Shown: piece after piece, positions 1 through 8,421 of the stretch | Layout: every line of letters begins with the position of its first letter | How positions within the stretch are numbered: position 1 is the stretch's first letter | Assembly: GCF_900103485.1 (NCBI RefSeq) | Contig: NZ_FNHW01000001.1 | Span: 3,183,057 to 3,247,056, forward strand | Origin: Fictibacillus solisalsi | GTDB lineage: Bacteria > Bacillota > Bacilli > Bacillales > Fictibacillaceae | DNA: 64,000 bases | Direction of reading: 5' to 3' | Position numbers and translations under genes: made by a program | Notes under the pieces: model-generated | Database searches by the model: none | What the model saw: only the letters and a program-made list of their open reading frames with translations | Told to the model about the DNA's origin: nothing

Positions 1-39
1 TTTTCATCCTGATCCAAACCACTTTCAAGGAGACTGACC

Positions 40-1410
40 ATGTATAAAACGACGACCTTATTAGGAGAAACCTTTTCATTTCATAGTCTGAAAGAAATCA
101 TGGCAAAAGCAAATGAAGAACGTTCCGGGGACGAACTGGCAGGGATCAGCGCCAGCTCCATGAAAGAACGGATGGCTGCCAAGCAGGTGCTGGCGGATCT
201 TACCCTTTCGGAAATTCGGAACTACCCGCTGCTCAGTCCCGATGAAGACAACATATCTGAACTCATTGAAAATCAGCTCGAAGCTGCAGTCTATGAAATC
301 ATTAAAAACTGGACCGTCGCCGAGCTGAGAGAATATATCCTGTCCGACCAGCACGTCAGCGATGATCTGTTAACACTTAGCCAAGGACTGAGCAGCGAAA
401 TGATTGCCGCGACAGCCAAGATCATGTCCAATCTGGATTTGATTCAGGCGGCATCCAAAATTGAAGTGCAAACAACCTGCCAGACGACCATTGGGCAAAA
501 AGGGGTTCTCGCTTCCAGAGCCCAGCCCAATCACCCGTCCGATAACATCAAGGGCATGAGAGCTTCTTTATATGAAGCGCTGAGCTATGGAATCGGTGAT
601 GCGGTGATCGGAATCAACCCTGTCATCGACACGACCGATAACATCTATACCCTCCTTCATGAAACAAAAAATATGATCAATGAATGGTCAATTCCCACGC
701 AAAACTGTGTGCTGTCCCATGTGACCAGCCAGATGAGAGCGATCGAAAAAGGAGCGCCTGCTGACCTGATTTTTCAAAGCCTGGCCGGAACTGAAGCCGG
801 CAATGATTCATTCGGCATCTCCCTTCCCATGCTGGATGAAGCGACCGCTTTGATTCAGGAAAAAGGGACAGCAGCCGGACCGAACCGCTGGTATTTTGAA
901 ACCGGCCAGGGCTCGGAGCTGTCATCTGAAGCTCACTATGGCATCGACCAGGTAACACTTGAAGCCCGGTGCTACGGGCTCGCCCGCCATTATCAGCCGT
1001 TCATCGTAAACACCGTGGTCGGTTTCATCGGCCCGGAATATTTGTATAACAGCAAACAGGTTCTCCGGGCAGGTCTTGAAGATCATTTTATGGGCAAAAT
1101 GCACGGACTGCCAATGGGTGTTGACGTCTGCTACACCAATCATATGGATGCCGACCAAAATGATATGGACAACCTGAGCATGCTGCTCGGTACCGCGGGA
1201 GTAAATTTTGTGATCGGCGTACCAATGGCCGATGACTGCATGCTGAATTACCAGTCCCTGAGCTATCATGACATCGCCACCGTCCGCCAGGTACTGGGCC
1301 AGACCCCCGCTCCCCTCTTTGCACAGTGGCTTGAAGAACAAGGCATCACGCAAAATGGACGGTTTACCTCCAAAGCTGGCGATCCGACGATTTTTATGAA
1401 TCTAACGTAA
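40..1410 (+). CDS. eutB: Ethanolamine ammonia-lyase large subunit (EutB)
   Basis: Catalytic large subunit of adenosylcobalamin-dependent ethanolamine ammonia-lyase, which splits ethanolamine into acetaldehyde and ammonia in the cytoplasm together with EutC. The 456-residue length and the whole-chain sequence match the EutB family, including the stretch QTTIGQKGVLASRAQPNHP and the MGVDVCYTNHMDAD region of the active-site barrel. AAGGAG at 27-32 sits 7 bases before the ATG. eutC follows 15 bases downstream and an ethanolamine permease comes third, so this is a minimal eut set. No microcompartment genes and no cobalamin riboswitch are visible in the 39 bases upstream, so the transcript probably starts before the window. 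Confidence 0.97.
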   Translation: MYKTTTLLGETFSFHSLKEIMAKANEERSGDELAGISASSMKERMAAKQVLADLTLSEIRNYPLLSPDEDNISELIENQLEAAVYEIIKNWTVAELREYILSDQHVSDDLLTLSQGLSSEMIAATAKIMSNLDLIQAASKIEVQTTCQTTIGQKGVLASRAQPNHPSDNIKGMRASLYEALSYGIGDAVIGINPVIDTTDNIYTLLHETKNMINEWSIPTQNCVLSHVTSQMRAIEKGAPADLIFQSLAGTEAGNDSFGISLPMLDEATALIQEKGTAAGPNRWYFETGQGSELSSEAHYGIDQVTLEARCYGLARHYQPFIVNTVVGFIGPEYLYNSKQVLRAGLEDHFMGKMHGLPMGVDVCYTNHMDADQNDMDNLSMLLGTAGVNFVIGVPMADDCMLNYQSLSYHDIATVRQVLGQTPAPLFAQWLEEQGITQNGRFTSKAGDPTIFMNLT

Positions 1411-1425
1411 GGAGTGGCTTATCAG

Positions 1426-2136
1426 TTGGCAAATTCAAAACGAGATCCGCTTGAATCGCTCAAACAATTCACCCCTGCCCGCATTGGCGTCGGCCGGACA
1501 GGAACAAGGCCCTTAACAAAAGACGTGCTGCAGTTTCGGACAGATCATGCTGCAGCTGTCGATTCGGTATATGGTACCGTCCCGGAAAAAATCCTGTCTG
1601 AATTCAACCTATTCTCCGTTGCCACACAAGTGGAATCCATGGAACATTACTTAAAACGGCCTGACTATGGAAGATTACTAGCCGATGAAGCGAAGTCCAT
1701 CCTTCAGAAAAGCTGTCTGCAGGCACCTGATGTACAGGTCGTCGTGTCAGATGGATTAAGCGCAAAAGCCATTGAAGAAAACCTGAGCGACGTGTATCCG
1801 GCGTTGATCGATTCCCTGGACTCCTACAACCTTAAGATCGGAACCTCCTTTTTTGTCAAAGGTGGGCGCGTCGCCTGCATGGATGAAATTGGCGAGATCC
1901 TGAAACCTAAAGCCCTTGTCCTTTTGATCGGAGAACGGCCGGGACTGATGAGCGCCGAATCGATGAGTGCCTATATGTGCTACCAGCCAGGCAAAGGCAA
2001 AAAAGAATCCGATCGTATGGTCATTTCGAATATCCATAAACGGGGCACGCCTCCGATTGAAGCCGCTGCCCATATCGGAACCTTGATTGACAAGATGATT
2101 CAGCAGCAGATGAGCGGTGTACACCTGGTTATTTAG
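1426..2136 (+). CDS. eutC: Ethanolamine ammonia-lyase small subunit (EutC)
   Basis: Small subunit of ethanolamine ammonia-lyase, needed with EutB to bind adenosylcobalamin. Family signatures are IGVGRTGTRPLTKDVLQF near the N-terminus, LLIGERPGLMSAESMSAYM in the middle and SNIHKRGTPPIEAAAHI near the C-terminus. I chose a TTG start at 1426 (236 residues). The in-frame GTG at 1414 lies inside the ribosome site AAGGAGTGG (1409-1417), whereas the TTG sits 8-11 bases after it. The gene is translationally close to eutB (15 bases). Confidence 0.95.
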   Translation: MANSKRDPLESLKQFTPARIGVGRTGTRPLTKDVLQFRTDHAAAVDSVYGTVPEKILSEFNLFSVATQVESMEHYLKRPDYGRLLADEAKSILQKSCLQAPDVQVVVSDGLSAKAIEENLSDVYPALIDSLDSYNLKIGTSFFVKGGRVACMDEIGEILKPKALVLLIGERPGLMSAESMSAYMCYQPGKGKKESDRMVISNIHKRGTPPIEAAAHIGTLIDKMIQQQMSGVHLVI

Positions 2137-2295
2137 AGCTCTGCTTTGTTGCTTTTGGGAAGTGATTGATTTCCGTTTCAGGTCGCTCGCTTTCCGGGAG
2201 TCTCGCATCTTCCACTTCAATCAACTTATTAATGAAGATTTCTGCATTAATGTCCCCAAATCAACTTGGATAAAAACACTAAAGGAGGAGAAGAG

Positions 2296-3654
2296 ATGGC
2301 GCTGCAAAAACAGTTAAAGCCGATTCATTTATGGGCAATTTCAGTAGGGATGGTAATCTCGGGGCAATATTTTGGATGGAACTACGGGTTTGAACAGGGC
2401 GGGATTATCGGGCTTGCAATCGCTACGCTGATTGTCACCGTATTCTACACCACCTTCATGTTCAGCTATGCCGAGCTTTCCACCTCCATCCCGCAAGCCG
2501 GTGGCCCTTCCGCGTATGCGAGACGAGCCATGGGGCCGTTTGGCGGCTATATGGCCGGCATGGCCTGTCTGCTTGAATTTATATTCGCACCTCCTGCGAT
2601 TGCCGTATCCACCGGCGCGTACATTCACTTCCTTATTCCAGCCGTGAACCCGGTATATGCCACCGTAGGAGCATTTATCTTCTTCATTTTATTAAATTTA
2701 ATAGGTGTAAAAGAAGTTGCCGTTATCGAGCTTACCGCTACCATTTTGGCACTGATCGGTTTGTCCATTTTTTATGTGGCCGGTTTGCCTCATGTCGAAG
2801 CTTCCAACATCTTGAACGACAACTCCTTTCTGAATGGCCCGACAGGTGTCATGGCCGCTATCCCGTTTGCCGTCTGGTTTTACCTGGCAATTGAAGGAGG
2901 AGCGATGGCTGCGGAAGAAGTGGAAAACCCAAGAAAAGATATCCCGAAAGGATTTATCGGCGCCATCATCACACTCGCCACGGCTACATTATTTACGCTG
3001 TTTGTCACCGCTGGTCTTGGCGGCGGAAACGGAAAGCTCGCGGATTATCCTCTGCCACAGGCTCTGTCCTCCGTATACGACAACGGCATTTCAACCGTTT
3101 TGGCTATTATAGGGTTGTTCGGCCTGATTGCCAGCCTGAATGGCATCATCATGGGCTTCTCCAGACAGACGTACGCCTTGGCGCGGGATGGCTACTTCCC
3201 GAAGTTCCTGGCCAAAACAAACAAAAAAGGCGTTCCGGTTGGAGGCCTCTTAATTCCAGGAGCCATCGGTGTTATCTGTGCAGGTTCAGCGAGCTTCGCC
3301 AACGCACTGATCATCCTTTCCGTTTTCGGGGCAATGATGATGTACTGCATCAGCATGGTTTCCCTTTTCATCCTTCGTAAAAAAGAACCCGAGCTCGCAC
3401 GGCCGTTCAAGGTAAAGTATCCCGTTGTGCCAAGCATTGCCTTGATCCTCGGGTTGGTGTGCCTGTACAGCATCATTAAATACAGCGTGCTGACCACCAA
3501 CATGATGCTGTTTGGCGCTTCAGTACCTTTGATCTATGTGATTCTCGGTATTTTCCTAGTATCTTTGGTTTACTACGTGCTGTATGGTTCTGCCCGGCTT
3601 AAAAGACAAGCAGATCCTTCGTATATGGAGAAAGAGAGAGTTTCGGTGAATTAA
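2296..3654 (+). CDS. eat: Ethanolamine permease, APC superfamily
   Basis: Predicted inner-membrane importer for ethanolamine. The protein of 452 residues has about 12 hydrophobic segments and the APC-type opening ISVGMVISGQYFGWNYGFEQGG that is typical of ethanolamine permeases; PQAGGPSAYARRAMGP is a conserved APC transport loop. The ATG at 2296 follows AAAGGAGG (2281-2288) by 7 bases, so an upstream in-frame ATG at 2266 is not used. Position directly after eutBC supports ethanolamine as substrate (inference from context and family). A strong hairpin terminator follows at 3669. Confidence 0.9.
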   Translation: MALQKQLKPIHLWAISVGMVISGQYFGWNYGFEQGGIIGLAIATLIVTVFYTTFMFSYAELSTSIPQAGGPSAYARRAMGPFGGYMAGMACLLEFIFAPPAIAVSTGAYIHFLIPAVNPVYATVGAFIFFILLNLIGVKEVAVIELTATILALIGLSIFYVAGLPHVEASNILNDNSFLNGPTGVMAAIPFAVWFYLAIEGGAMAAEEVENPRKDIPKGFIGAIITLATATLFTLFVTAGLGGGNGKLADYPLPQALSSVYDNGISTVLAIIGLFGLIASLNGIIMGFSRQTYALARDGYFPKFLAKTNKKGVPVGGLLIPGAIGVICAGSASFANALIILSVFGAMMMYCISMVSLFILRKKEPELARPFKVKYPVVPSIALILGLVCLYSIIKYSVLTTNMMLFGASVPLIYVILGIFLVSLVYYVLYGSARLKRQADPSYMEKERVSVN

Positions 3655-3668
3655 ATAAGGATAAGAAA

Positions 3669-3704
3669 ACACCCGTACCGCAGGATGGTACGGGTGTATC
3701 TTTT
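3669..3704. terminator. Bidirectional hairpin between eat and lysE-type gene
   Basis: Arms ACACCCGTACC (3669-3679) and GGTACGGGTGT (3687-3697) form an 11-bp stem with a 7-base loop followed by ATCTTTTA. It lies between two convergent genes and can terminate both. The same stem recurs at 4979-5023. Confidence 0.85.
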
Positions 3705-3707
3705 AGA

Positions 3708-4292
3708 TTAATGAAACAAAATCGTAGCCGCTGTATAAACAAGCAGCAAGGCCATGGTAATGTTGAAAACCATTTGATATTGTGCAATCCACTTCTTAAA
3801 CAATGACCCAAACAAGCTCCAGCTGAACGTCCCCAGGAATCCAATCACAGCCAACACGATTACAAAAAAGAATTGGGACAAATAATGATGGTAAAAAGGA
3901 GCAACGAATGTGGCCGTGACCGTAATGGCATAAACGGTTCCTTTAGGATTGATAAATTGCAGCAGCGCACCTGATTTCAAATTATTGTACCGGCTGTTGA
4001 ACTGTTGTTCTTTTCCCAGCTTGCTTTTCATGATCTTATAGGCCAGATAGAGCAAATAGAGACAGCCAAATAGTTTCATAATAAACTCAACTTGTGGAAA
4101 AACGGTATTTAATGCCACGGTAAAATAATTAGCGACCGACAGTAAAATGAAGAATCCAAGACCCACACCTACACAAAATCTGAACGTCTGTTTCAAACCA
4201 AATTGATTGGCGAAATACAGCGACATAATATTATTAGGGCCAGGTGTGAAGCTTGCAACAAAGGCATAAACCAAAAGTGACAAAACAGACAT
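3708..4292 (-). CDS. LysE/RhtB-family amino acid exporter
   Basis: Predicted membrane exporter of amino acids or similar metabolites. The 194 residues hold five to six hydrophobic segments, and the N-terminus carries the family signature FTPGPNNI (about residues 15-22). AAGGAG lies 9 bases upstream of the ATG. It is transcribed away from an XRE-cupin regulator gene (4404), and the 111-base divergent gap contains an inverted repeat, so it is probably controlled by that regulator. The substrate cannot be told from sequence. Confidence 0.9.
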   Translation of the reverse strand: MSVLSLLVYAFVASFTPGPNNIMSLYFANQFGLKQTFRFCVGVGLGFFILLSVANYFTVALNTVFPQVEFIMKLFGCLYLLYLAYKIMKSKLGKEQQFNSRYNNLKSGALLQFINPKGTVYAITVTATFVAPFYHHYLSQFFFVIVLAVIGFLGTFSWSLFGSLFKKWIAQYQMVFNITMALLLVYTAATILFH

Positions 4293-4317
4293 TATGGCAG
4301 CACTCCTTGTATTCCAT

Positions 4318-4352
4318 AAAGCACAAAAATACTTTATAGCGTCTTGTGCTTT
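4318..4352. promoter_or_regulatory. Inverted repeat between lysE-type and XRE-cupin genes
   Basis: Arms AAAGCACAA (4318-4326) and TTGTGCTTT (4344-4352) are exact 9-bp inverted copies separated by 17 bases. They sit in the centre of a short divergent intergenic gap beside an XRE-type regulator. A role as operator for that regulator is inferred. Confidence 0.55.
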
Positions 4353-4403
4353 AAATTGTATTATTTATACGTTATATTGTAAATAAAAAATTGAGGGATA
4401 AAT

Positions 4404-4961
4404 GTGAAGGAAATCCATGTTGTGGTCGCTGAAAACATGAAGGCATTCAGAAGAATGAATAAACTAAGTTTGGATAACGTATCTGAACTAACCGGTGTCA
4501 GCAAAACCATGTTAGGACAAATCGAACGCGGAGAATCGATTCCAACCATAACAACGCTCTGGAAAATCGCGAATGGACTAAAGGTTTCATTTACTTCGCT
4601 CATTAAGGAATCAACGAATGATATAACCATCATTTCCAAAGATGACTTATTGGAATTGCCCGAGAATGATGGGAAATATAAAGTATATCCCTATTTCCCC
4701 TTTGAAAACGACAAGCAGTTTGAAATATACATGGTAGAAATCGAGCCAGGGGGGTATTTAGAGGCAGCTCCTCATCATGATGGCACAGAGGAATACATTA
4801 CGGTATTTGAGGGCAGCCTCGAATTAACGATATCCGGGCAAACCTACTTACTCGAAAAAGATCAGTCGATCCGTTTCAAAGCCAATTGTAACCATGCGTA
4901 CCACAATCCAGGCGGCGAATTAACAAGACTAAATATGACGATTAATTATCGATCCATGTAG
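4404..4961 (+). CDS. XRE-family regulator with C-terminal cupin domain
   Basis: DNA-binding regulator of 185 residues. The N-terminal helix-turn-helix (about residues 8-65) includes LSLDNVSELTGVSKTMLGQIERGES, and the C-terminal cupin (about residues 105-180) includes PHHDGTEEYITVFEGSLEL, which normally binds a small ligand or metal. The start is GTG at 4404 with GAGGGA at 4394-4399; the overlapping ATG at 4402 is followed at once by a stop. It is divergent from the LysE-type exporter and is its likely regulator, probably responding to the exported metabolite (inference). Confidence 0.88.
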   Translation: MKEIHVVVAENMKAFRRMNKLSLDNVSELTGVSKTMLGQIERGESIPTITTLWKIANGLKVSFTSLIKESTNDITIISKDDLLELPENDGKYKVYPYFPFENDKQFEIYMVEIEPGGYLEAAPHHDGTEEYITVFEGSLELTISGQTYLLEKDQSIRFKANCNHAYHNPGGELTRLNMTINYRSM

Positions 4962-4978
4962 CAAAAGTGAAAAAGGAT

Positions 4979-5023
4979 AAATAGATACACCCGTACCAGG
5001 AGATGGTACGGGTGTATCTATTT
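4979..5023. terminator. Long perfect hairpin terminator after the XRE-cupin gene
   Basis: A 19-bp perfect stem (4979-4997 with 5005-5023) has a 7-base loop and an AT-rich base. Its inner part, ACACCCGTACC / GGTACGGGTGT, is identical to the hairpin at 3669-3697, so the exporter/regulator pair lies between two copies of one hairpin. Confidence 0.85.
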
Positions 5024-5047
5024 ATCTTAATAAAAGGCCCTTTTCGC

Positions 5048-5069
5048 AAAGATTGTTGCTTTAGAATAA
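5048..5069. repeat. Dispersed 22-bp intergenic motif, copy 1
   Basis: This 22-base stretch matches 56896-56917 with three mismatches; the shared core is TTGTTGCTTTA. Both copies are intergenic. The function is unknown and chance is not excluded. Confidence 0.4.
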
Positions 5070-5164
5070 GACAAGGTTAAATTTACTTATTATGGTATTA
5101 TTTTTACAGTAGCTTATTAACGTGCGGATTGTTGAATAACGGATGTCTTAAAAGGAGGAGAAGA

Positions 5165-5565
5165 ATGAAGTTTTATGTTGCATCAAGTTTCAAAAATATA
5201 GATAAGGTAAGACGGGTAAGTAAAATGTTGAAAAGCAGGGGTTATATACTGACATATGATTGGACCCAAAATGAAAGAGCATCAACACTTGAAGAGCTAA
5301 AGCTGATTGGTCATCAAGAAAAGAATGCTGTTACGGAAGCTGATTTTATTGTTGTTTTATTACCAGCTGGAAAAGGAAGTCACATTGAATTTGGAATAGC
5401 TTTGGGACTCAATAAAGAATTATTCTTTATTCACCCAACAATGAAATCAATAACCTTACTACCACAAGCACTTTTTATCACTTATCAGGGGTTGAAACTT
5501 TCATCGGTTCGTTAGATGAATTAGTTGAATTTTTGACATCAAATGAAGATAAGATCCTCAGTTAA
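5165..5565 (+). pseudogene. Nucleoside 2-deoxyribosyltransferase-like gene, frameshifted
   Basis: The N-terminal part (MKFYVASSFKN...) looks like a nucleoside 2-deoxyribosyltransferase-type Rossmann protein, with an EADFIVVLLPAGKGSHIEFGIALGLNK core. The ATG at 5165 follows AAAGGAGG (5151-5158). After about residue 84 the open frame runs into unrelated-looking sequence and stops at 5515. In the -1 frame, from about 5416, a family-like end appears (IILYSPNNEINN, then TFYHLSGVETFIGSLDELVEFL) and stops at 5565. Adding one A to the run at 5414-5416 joins the two. This is either a real inactivating deletion, a sequencing error or, less likely, programmed slippage. Intact length would be about 134 residues. 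Confidence 0.75.
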
Positions 5566-5625
5566 AAGGCGTATTTCTTCAAGAAGGACAATTGCTCTTT
5601 TTTATTGAATTTAGAGGTGATTTAA

Positions 5626-6096
5626 TTGCAGAAACCATTTCATCATTTAGCCAGAGCTGTCATTATTAAAAATAATAGGATTCTACTTGCAAAAGCAATC
5701 GGAACCATAAATACTTTTCTACCTGGTGGTCACATTGAGTTTGGAGAAAGCGCAAAAGACGCACTTGAAAGAGAGTTAGCAGAAGAATTAGGTATTAGAC
5801 CTACAGTGGGGAAATTGCTTGGACTGGTCGAGCATAAATGGGAAAAACAAGGTATATTACATTGTGAAATTAATCAATTTTTTGAGGTGGAAAGCGATGA
5901 ATTAGACTCAGATGATTTTCCCGTATCAAGAGAGTCTCATATAACGTTTTTCTGGTCTGAAGCCGGTAAATTAGAAGCCAACAACGTACAACCCTATCCA
6001 ATTAGAGGTTTACTTAAGGGTTATCTAAATGGCATTAATGATGTCTGGTGGGAAAGTACGTTGAAGACTGATATTGATGTATTCAACAAAAATTAA
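5626..6096 (+). CDS. Nudix hydrolase
   Basis: Predicted hydrolase of a nucleoside diphosphate linked to another group. A full Nudix box lies at residues 35-57 (G-x5-E-x7-REL-x-EE-x-GI), which coordinates the catalytic magnesium. Length is 156 residues, normal for a single-domain Nudix protein. The start is TTG at 5626 with AGAGGTGAT just upstream. It follows the broken deoxyribosyltransferase-like gene, so both may have belonged to nucleotide salvage or house-cleaning (inference). The substrate is not predictable. Confidence 0.9.
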   Translation: MQKPFHHLARAVIIKNNRILLAKAIGTINTFLPGGHIEFGESAKDALERELAEELGIRPTVGKLLGLVEHKWEKQGILHCEINQFFEVESDELDSDDFPVSRESHITFFWSEAGKLEANNVQPYPIRGLLKGYLNGINDVWWESTLKTDIDVFNKN

Positions 6097-6303
6097 GTTT
6101 TATCTTCTTCCATACTCGGGTGCTTTTATTGAATAACGAATACAGCCGTTTCTCAACATCTAAAACCTTACTGAAACAGTATTCCATGACCTCTCAGATG
6201 AATGGTCAAAATAGCAACAATATATACGAAAAGAGCCTAATAAAATAAAATCGTGCAGCAATGGTATGATAATCAAAACTGGCTGGTTGAAGGGAGAAAG
6301 CAA

Positions 6304-6840
6304 ATGAACCTGGAACTAATGGATATTTTCCGCATGGAATTTGACTTTAGTTGGGATGCTGAGACCTGGTTTTTGCCTTTAGAATCTGCTCTTAAGGATT
6401 TAAATTCAACCGATGCAAGCTGGCAGCCTCCTGGAGGAGGGAATACCATTTGGCAAACGGTGAACCATCTGAATTATTACAATGCCCTGCTTGTTAAACA
6501 AATCAATGACACACCGCCTAAAAAAGAGGCATCTGATACCAAGGCTACATTTGGAGATATTGGAGAACCGGAAAATTCTAAATGGCAGTCAATCTTGGAA
6601 GTGAATACCTTTGGGGATACCGGGGATCCATCAGATTCTGAAAAATGGAAGGCGGCCTTGGCAGAAACACACCAAATTTGTGAAAACTTGCGTCAATCAC
6701 TAGCAAAAGTGAATGACAGTCACCTGGATAAGGAACTTGTTGGGCGTCTGGCTCGTCAAATCCTGCACAACGTGTATCATATCGGGCAAATTGTATTAAT
6801 TCGTAAACAACAAGGCTCTTGGCCAAAGGAGCGGGAATAA
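6304..6840 (+). CDS. DinB-family putative metal-dependent protein
   Basis: Four-helix-bundle protein of the DinB/YfiT type, 178 residues. Metal-ligand-type histidines are seen in WQTVNHLNYYNALL and LHNVYHIGQIVLIRKQQGSWP. Such proteins often act as thiol-dependent transferases (bacillithiol in Bacillaceae), but the activity here is not established. The ATG at 6304 follows AGGGAGAAAG. A longer frame from 6253 lacks a ribosome site. Confidence 0.85.
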   Translation: MNLELMDIFRMEFDFSWDAETWFLPLESALKDLNSTDASWQPPGGGNTIWQTVNHLNYYNALLVKQINDTPPKKEASDTKATFGDIGEPENSKWQSILEVNTFGDTGDPSDSEKWKAALAETHQICENLRQSLAKVNDSHLDKELVGRLARQILHNVYHIGQIVLIRKQQGSWPKERE

Positions 6841-6971
6841 TTGGCATACGCGAATAGGTCGCAGATCATGTAGTCCATAGAAGATATGAATTTTCTCCAC
6901 CCCTTAAATGGTTATGTGCTTTTTAGTGAGTTGCCTTTATCCCAGTCCACTTTGTTTCAAAAGATTAATCC

Positions 6972-7000
6972 CTGATATTTTGGATACAACTTGCTATAAT
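6972..7000 (+). promoter_or_regulatory. Sigma-A promoter for the PAS-STAS gene
   Basis: CTGATA (6972-6977), a 17-base spacer and TATAAT (6995-7000) preceded by TG as an extended -10. It lies 32 bases before the PAS-STAS start codon. Confidence 0.65.
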
Positions 7001-7031
7001 AAAGGTCAACTGAACTAAAGGAGTTTTCACT

Positions 7032-7793
7032 ATGGACCAGATAGGAATAAACATATCAAATGCTGACTTGTTAAATAGCATTGGAGAAGTAATAATCATT
7101 TCAGACACTGAATACAGGATCGTTTGGTTAAACAAAAAAGCAGAAGAAGTGATGAAAAACATCTATCCGTTATACGGTTTAAATTCTATCGATGAGATCA
7201 TTGGTAAAAATATGGATTTTTTTCATAAAAGCCCTAAAAACCAGCGCTTTATTATGGACAAAGGCATTAAGGATGGCCATAAGGCAAGGATTAATATTAA
7301 AAGCAAAATTATTGCTGATATTATCATTACCCCTATCCAGGACAATAAAGAACTAGTTGGTTATACAGTAATGTTAATGGATATGACAACAAAAGATGAG
7401 GAAGAACGCAGGAAGGATCAACTGATTCAAGAACTTTCCGTACCTATACTACATATTTGGGATAAAACGATCGCATTACCTTTATATGGGGATTTAACGG
7501 TGTTAAGGGGAGAACATATTATTTCAACTGTTCTACAAGAATGTGTAACCAAAAGACTACATTACGTTATGCTTGATCTTTCTGGTGTTTCTGGTTTTGA
7601 TGAAACTGTGCACTATAACCTTAACCGTTTAAGTGAAACATTGCGCTTGATTGGTGTAAAATCGATTATTGTAGGGATTACTCCTGATTTAGCATTAGCA
7701 ATACCAGAGCTTATTGATGCACCAATTTTTAAAGATGCACATTCGGGTCTAAAATATATTATTAATTTAGAAAAAGATAATGAAAATGCATGA
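7032..7793 (+). CDS. PAS-STAS sensor protein, RsbR-like
   Basis: Soluble signalling protein of 253 residues. A PAS domain occupies about residues 10-120 (VIIISDTEYRIVWLNKKAEEVM) and a STAS domain about residues 133-245 (YVMLDLSGVSGFDETVHYNL, then SIIVGITPDLALAI), the layout of RsbR-type stressosome co-antagonists. STAS proteins of this kind are phosphorylated on Ser/Thr near those motifs. There is no RsbS, RsbT or sigma-B gene nearby. A MEDS-domain gene follows about 100 bases downstream, so the pair may form a small sensing unit (inference). Confidence 0.85.
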   Translation: MDQIGINISNADLLNSIGEVIIISDTEYRIVWLNKKAEEVMKNIYPLYGLNSIDEIIGKNMDFFHKSPKNQRFIMDKGIKDGHKARINIKSKIIADIIITPIQDNKELVGYTVMLMDMTTKDEEERRKDQLIQELSVPILHIWDKTIALPLYGDLTVLRGEHIISTVLQECVTKRLHYVMLDLSGVSGFDETVHYNLNRLSETLRLIGVKSIIVGITPDLALAIPELIDAPIFKDAHSGLKYIINLEKDNENA

Positions 7794-7899
7794 AGAATGA
7801 TATGATACTGCATTAACTAAATTACCAATTTTATTAAAAGAACTACTTGAAGGGTTATTAAGTAATTGATGAAGTTATCATATACTAAGGATGGTTATC

Positions 7900-8421
7900 A
7901 TGGGGCAGCCAATCGAGGAGTTAAGGAGTCTAAAACAAGGACACATTCTTTATAAATATGAAAATGAAGTGAAGTACCTATCCAATCTATTATCTTTTAT
8001 CATGTTAGGACTGAAAAGACAACATCGTGTTTTAGTGGTGGAGAGTGAGAAAAACCTACCGAAATTAAAAGAGCAATTGGAGAGCTTGATTCCTGTTGAT
8101 AAAATGTCAGAAATTCTTCTTATAAATAATTTTGACTTTTATCTTTTAAACGGAGATTTTCACACACATACCATTGTCAACCACTTCTCTAATCAAACAA
8201 TGGTTCTAGATCAGGTAAATAAGCCAGCATGGACATGGGCCCACGTCGAATGGAGCTCTCAAGAAGCCAATTGTGAATTGGTACAAAAATTTGAATTCAA
8301 GGCGAATGAGGTAATTCATAAGGAGAGAAGACTTTCAGTATGTGCTTATCCACTTGAGCGGCTTACTCCTAAATTAAATTCAATCTTATCCAATAATCAT
8401 GATTATTTGCTCAGTGATTAA
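7900..8421 (+). CDS. MEDS (DcmR-type sensory) domain protein
   Basis: About 173 residues resembling the MEDS domain found in DcmR-type regulators and in Bacillus signalling proteins: HILYKYENEVKYLSNLLSFIMLGLKRQHRVLVVES at the N-terminus and a hydrophobic core to the end. No DNA-binding or kinase domain is attached. The ATG at 7900 has AAGGATGG before it; the upstream ATG at 7891 lies inside that site. It is probably a ligand-sensing partner of the PAS-STAS protein (inference). Confidence 0.7.
   Translation: MGQPIEELRSLKQGHILYKYENEVKYLSNLLSFIMLGLKRQHRVLVVESEKNLPKLKEQLESLIPVDKMSEILLINNFDFYLLNGDFHTHTIVNHFSNQTMVLDQVNKPAWTWAHVEWSSQEANCELVQKFEFKANEVIHKERRLSVCAYPLERLTPKLNSILSNNHDYLLSD

Noticed and set aside
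1-39. Cobalamin riboswitch before eutB
   Set aside because: Only 39 bases precede the gene and none match the B12-box.
7798-7870. Short frame between the PAS-STAS and MEDS genes
   Set aside because: It encodes about 22 residues without a start or ribosome site; not enough to call a gene or relic.
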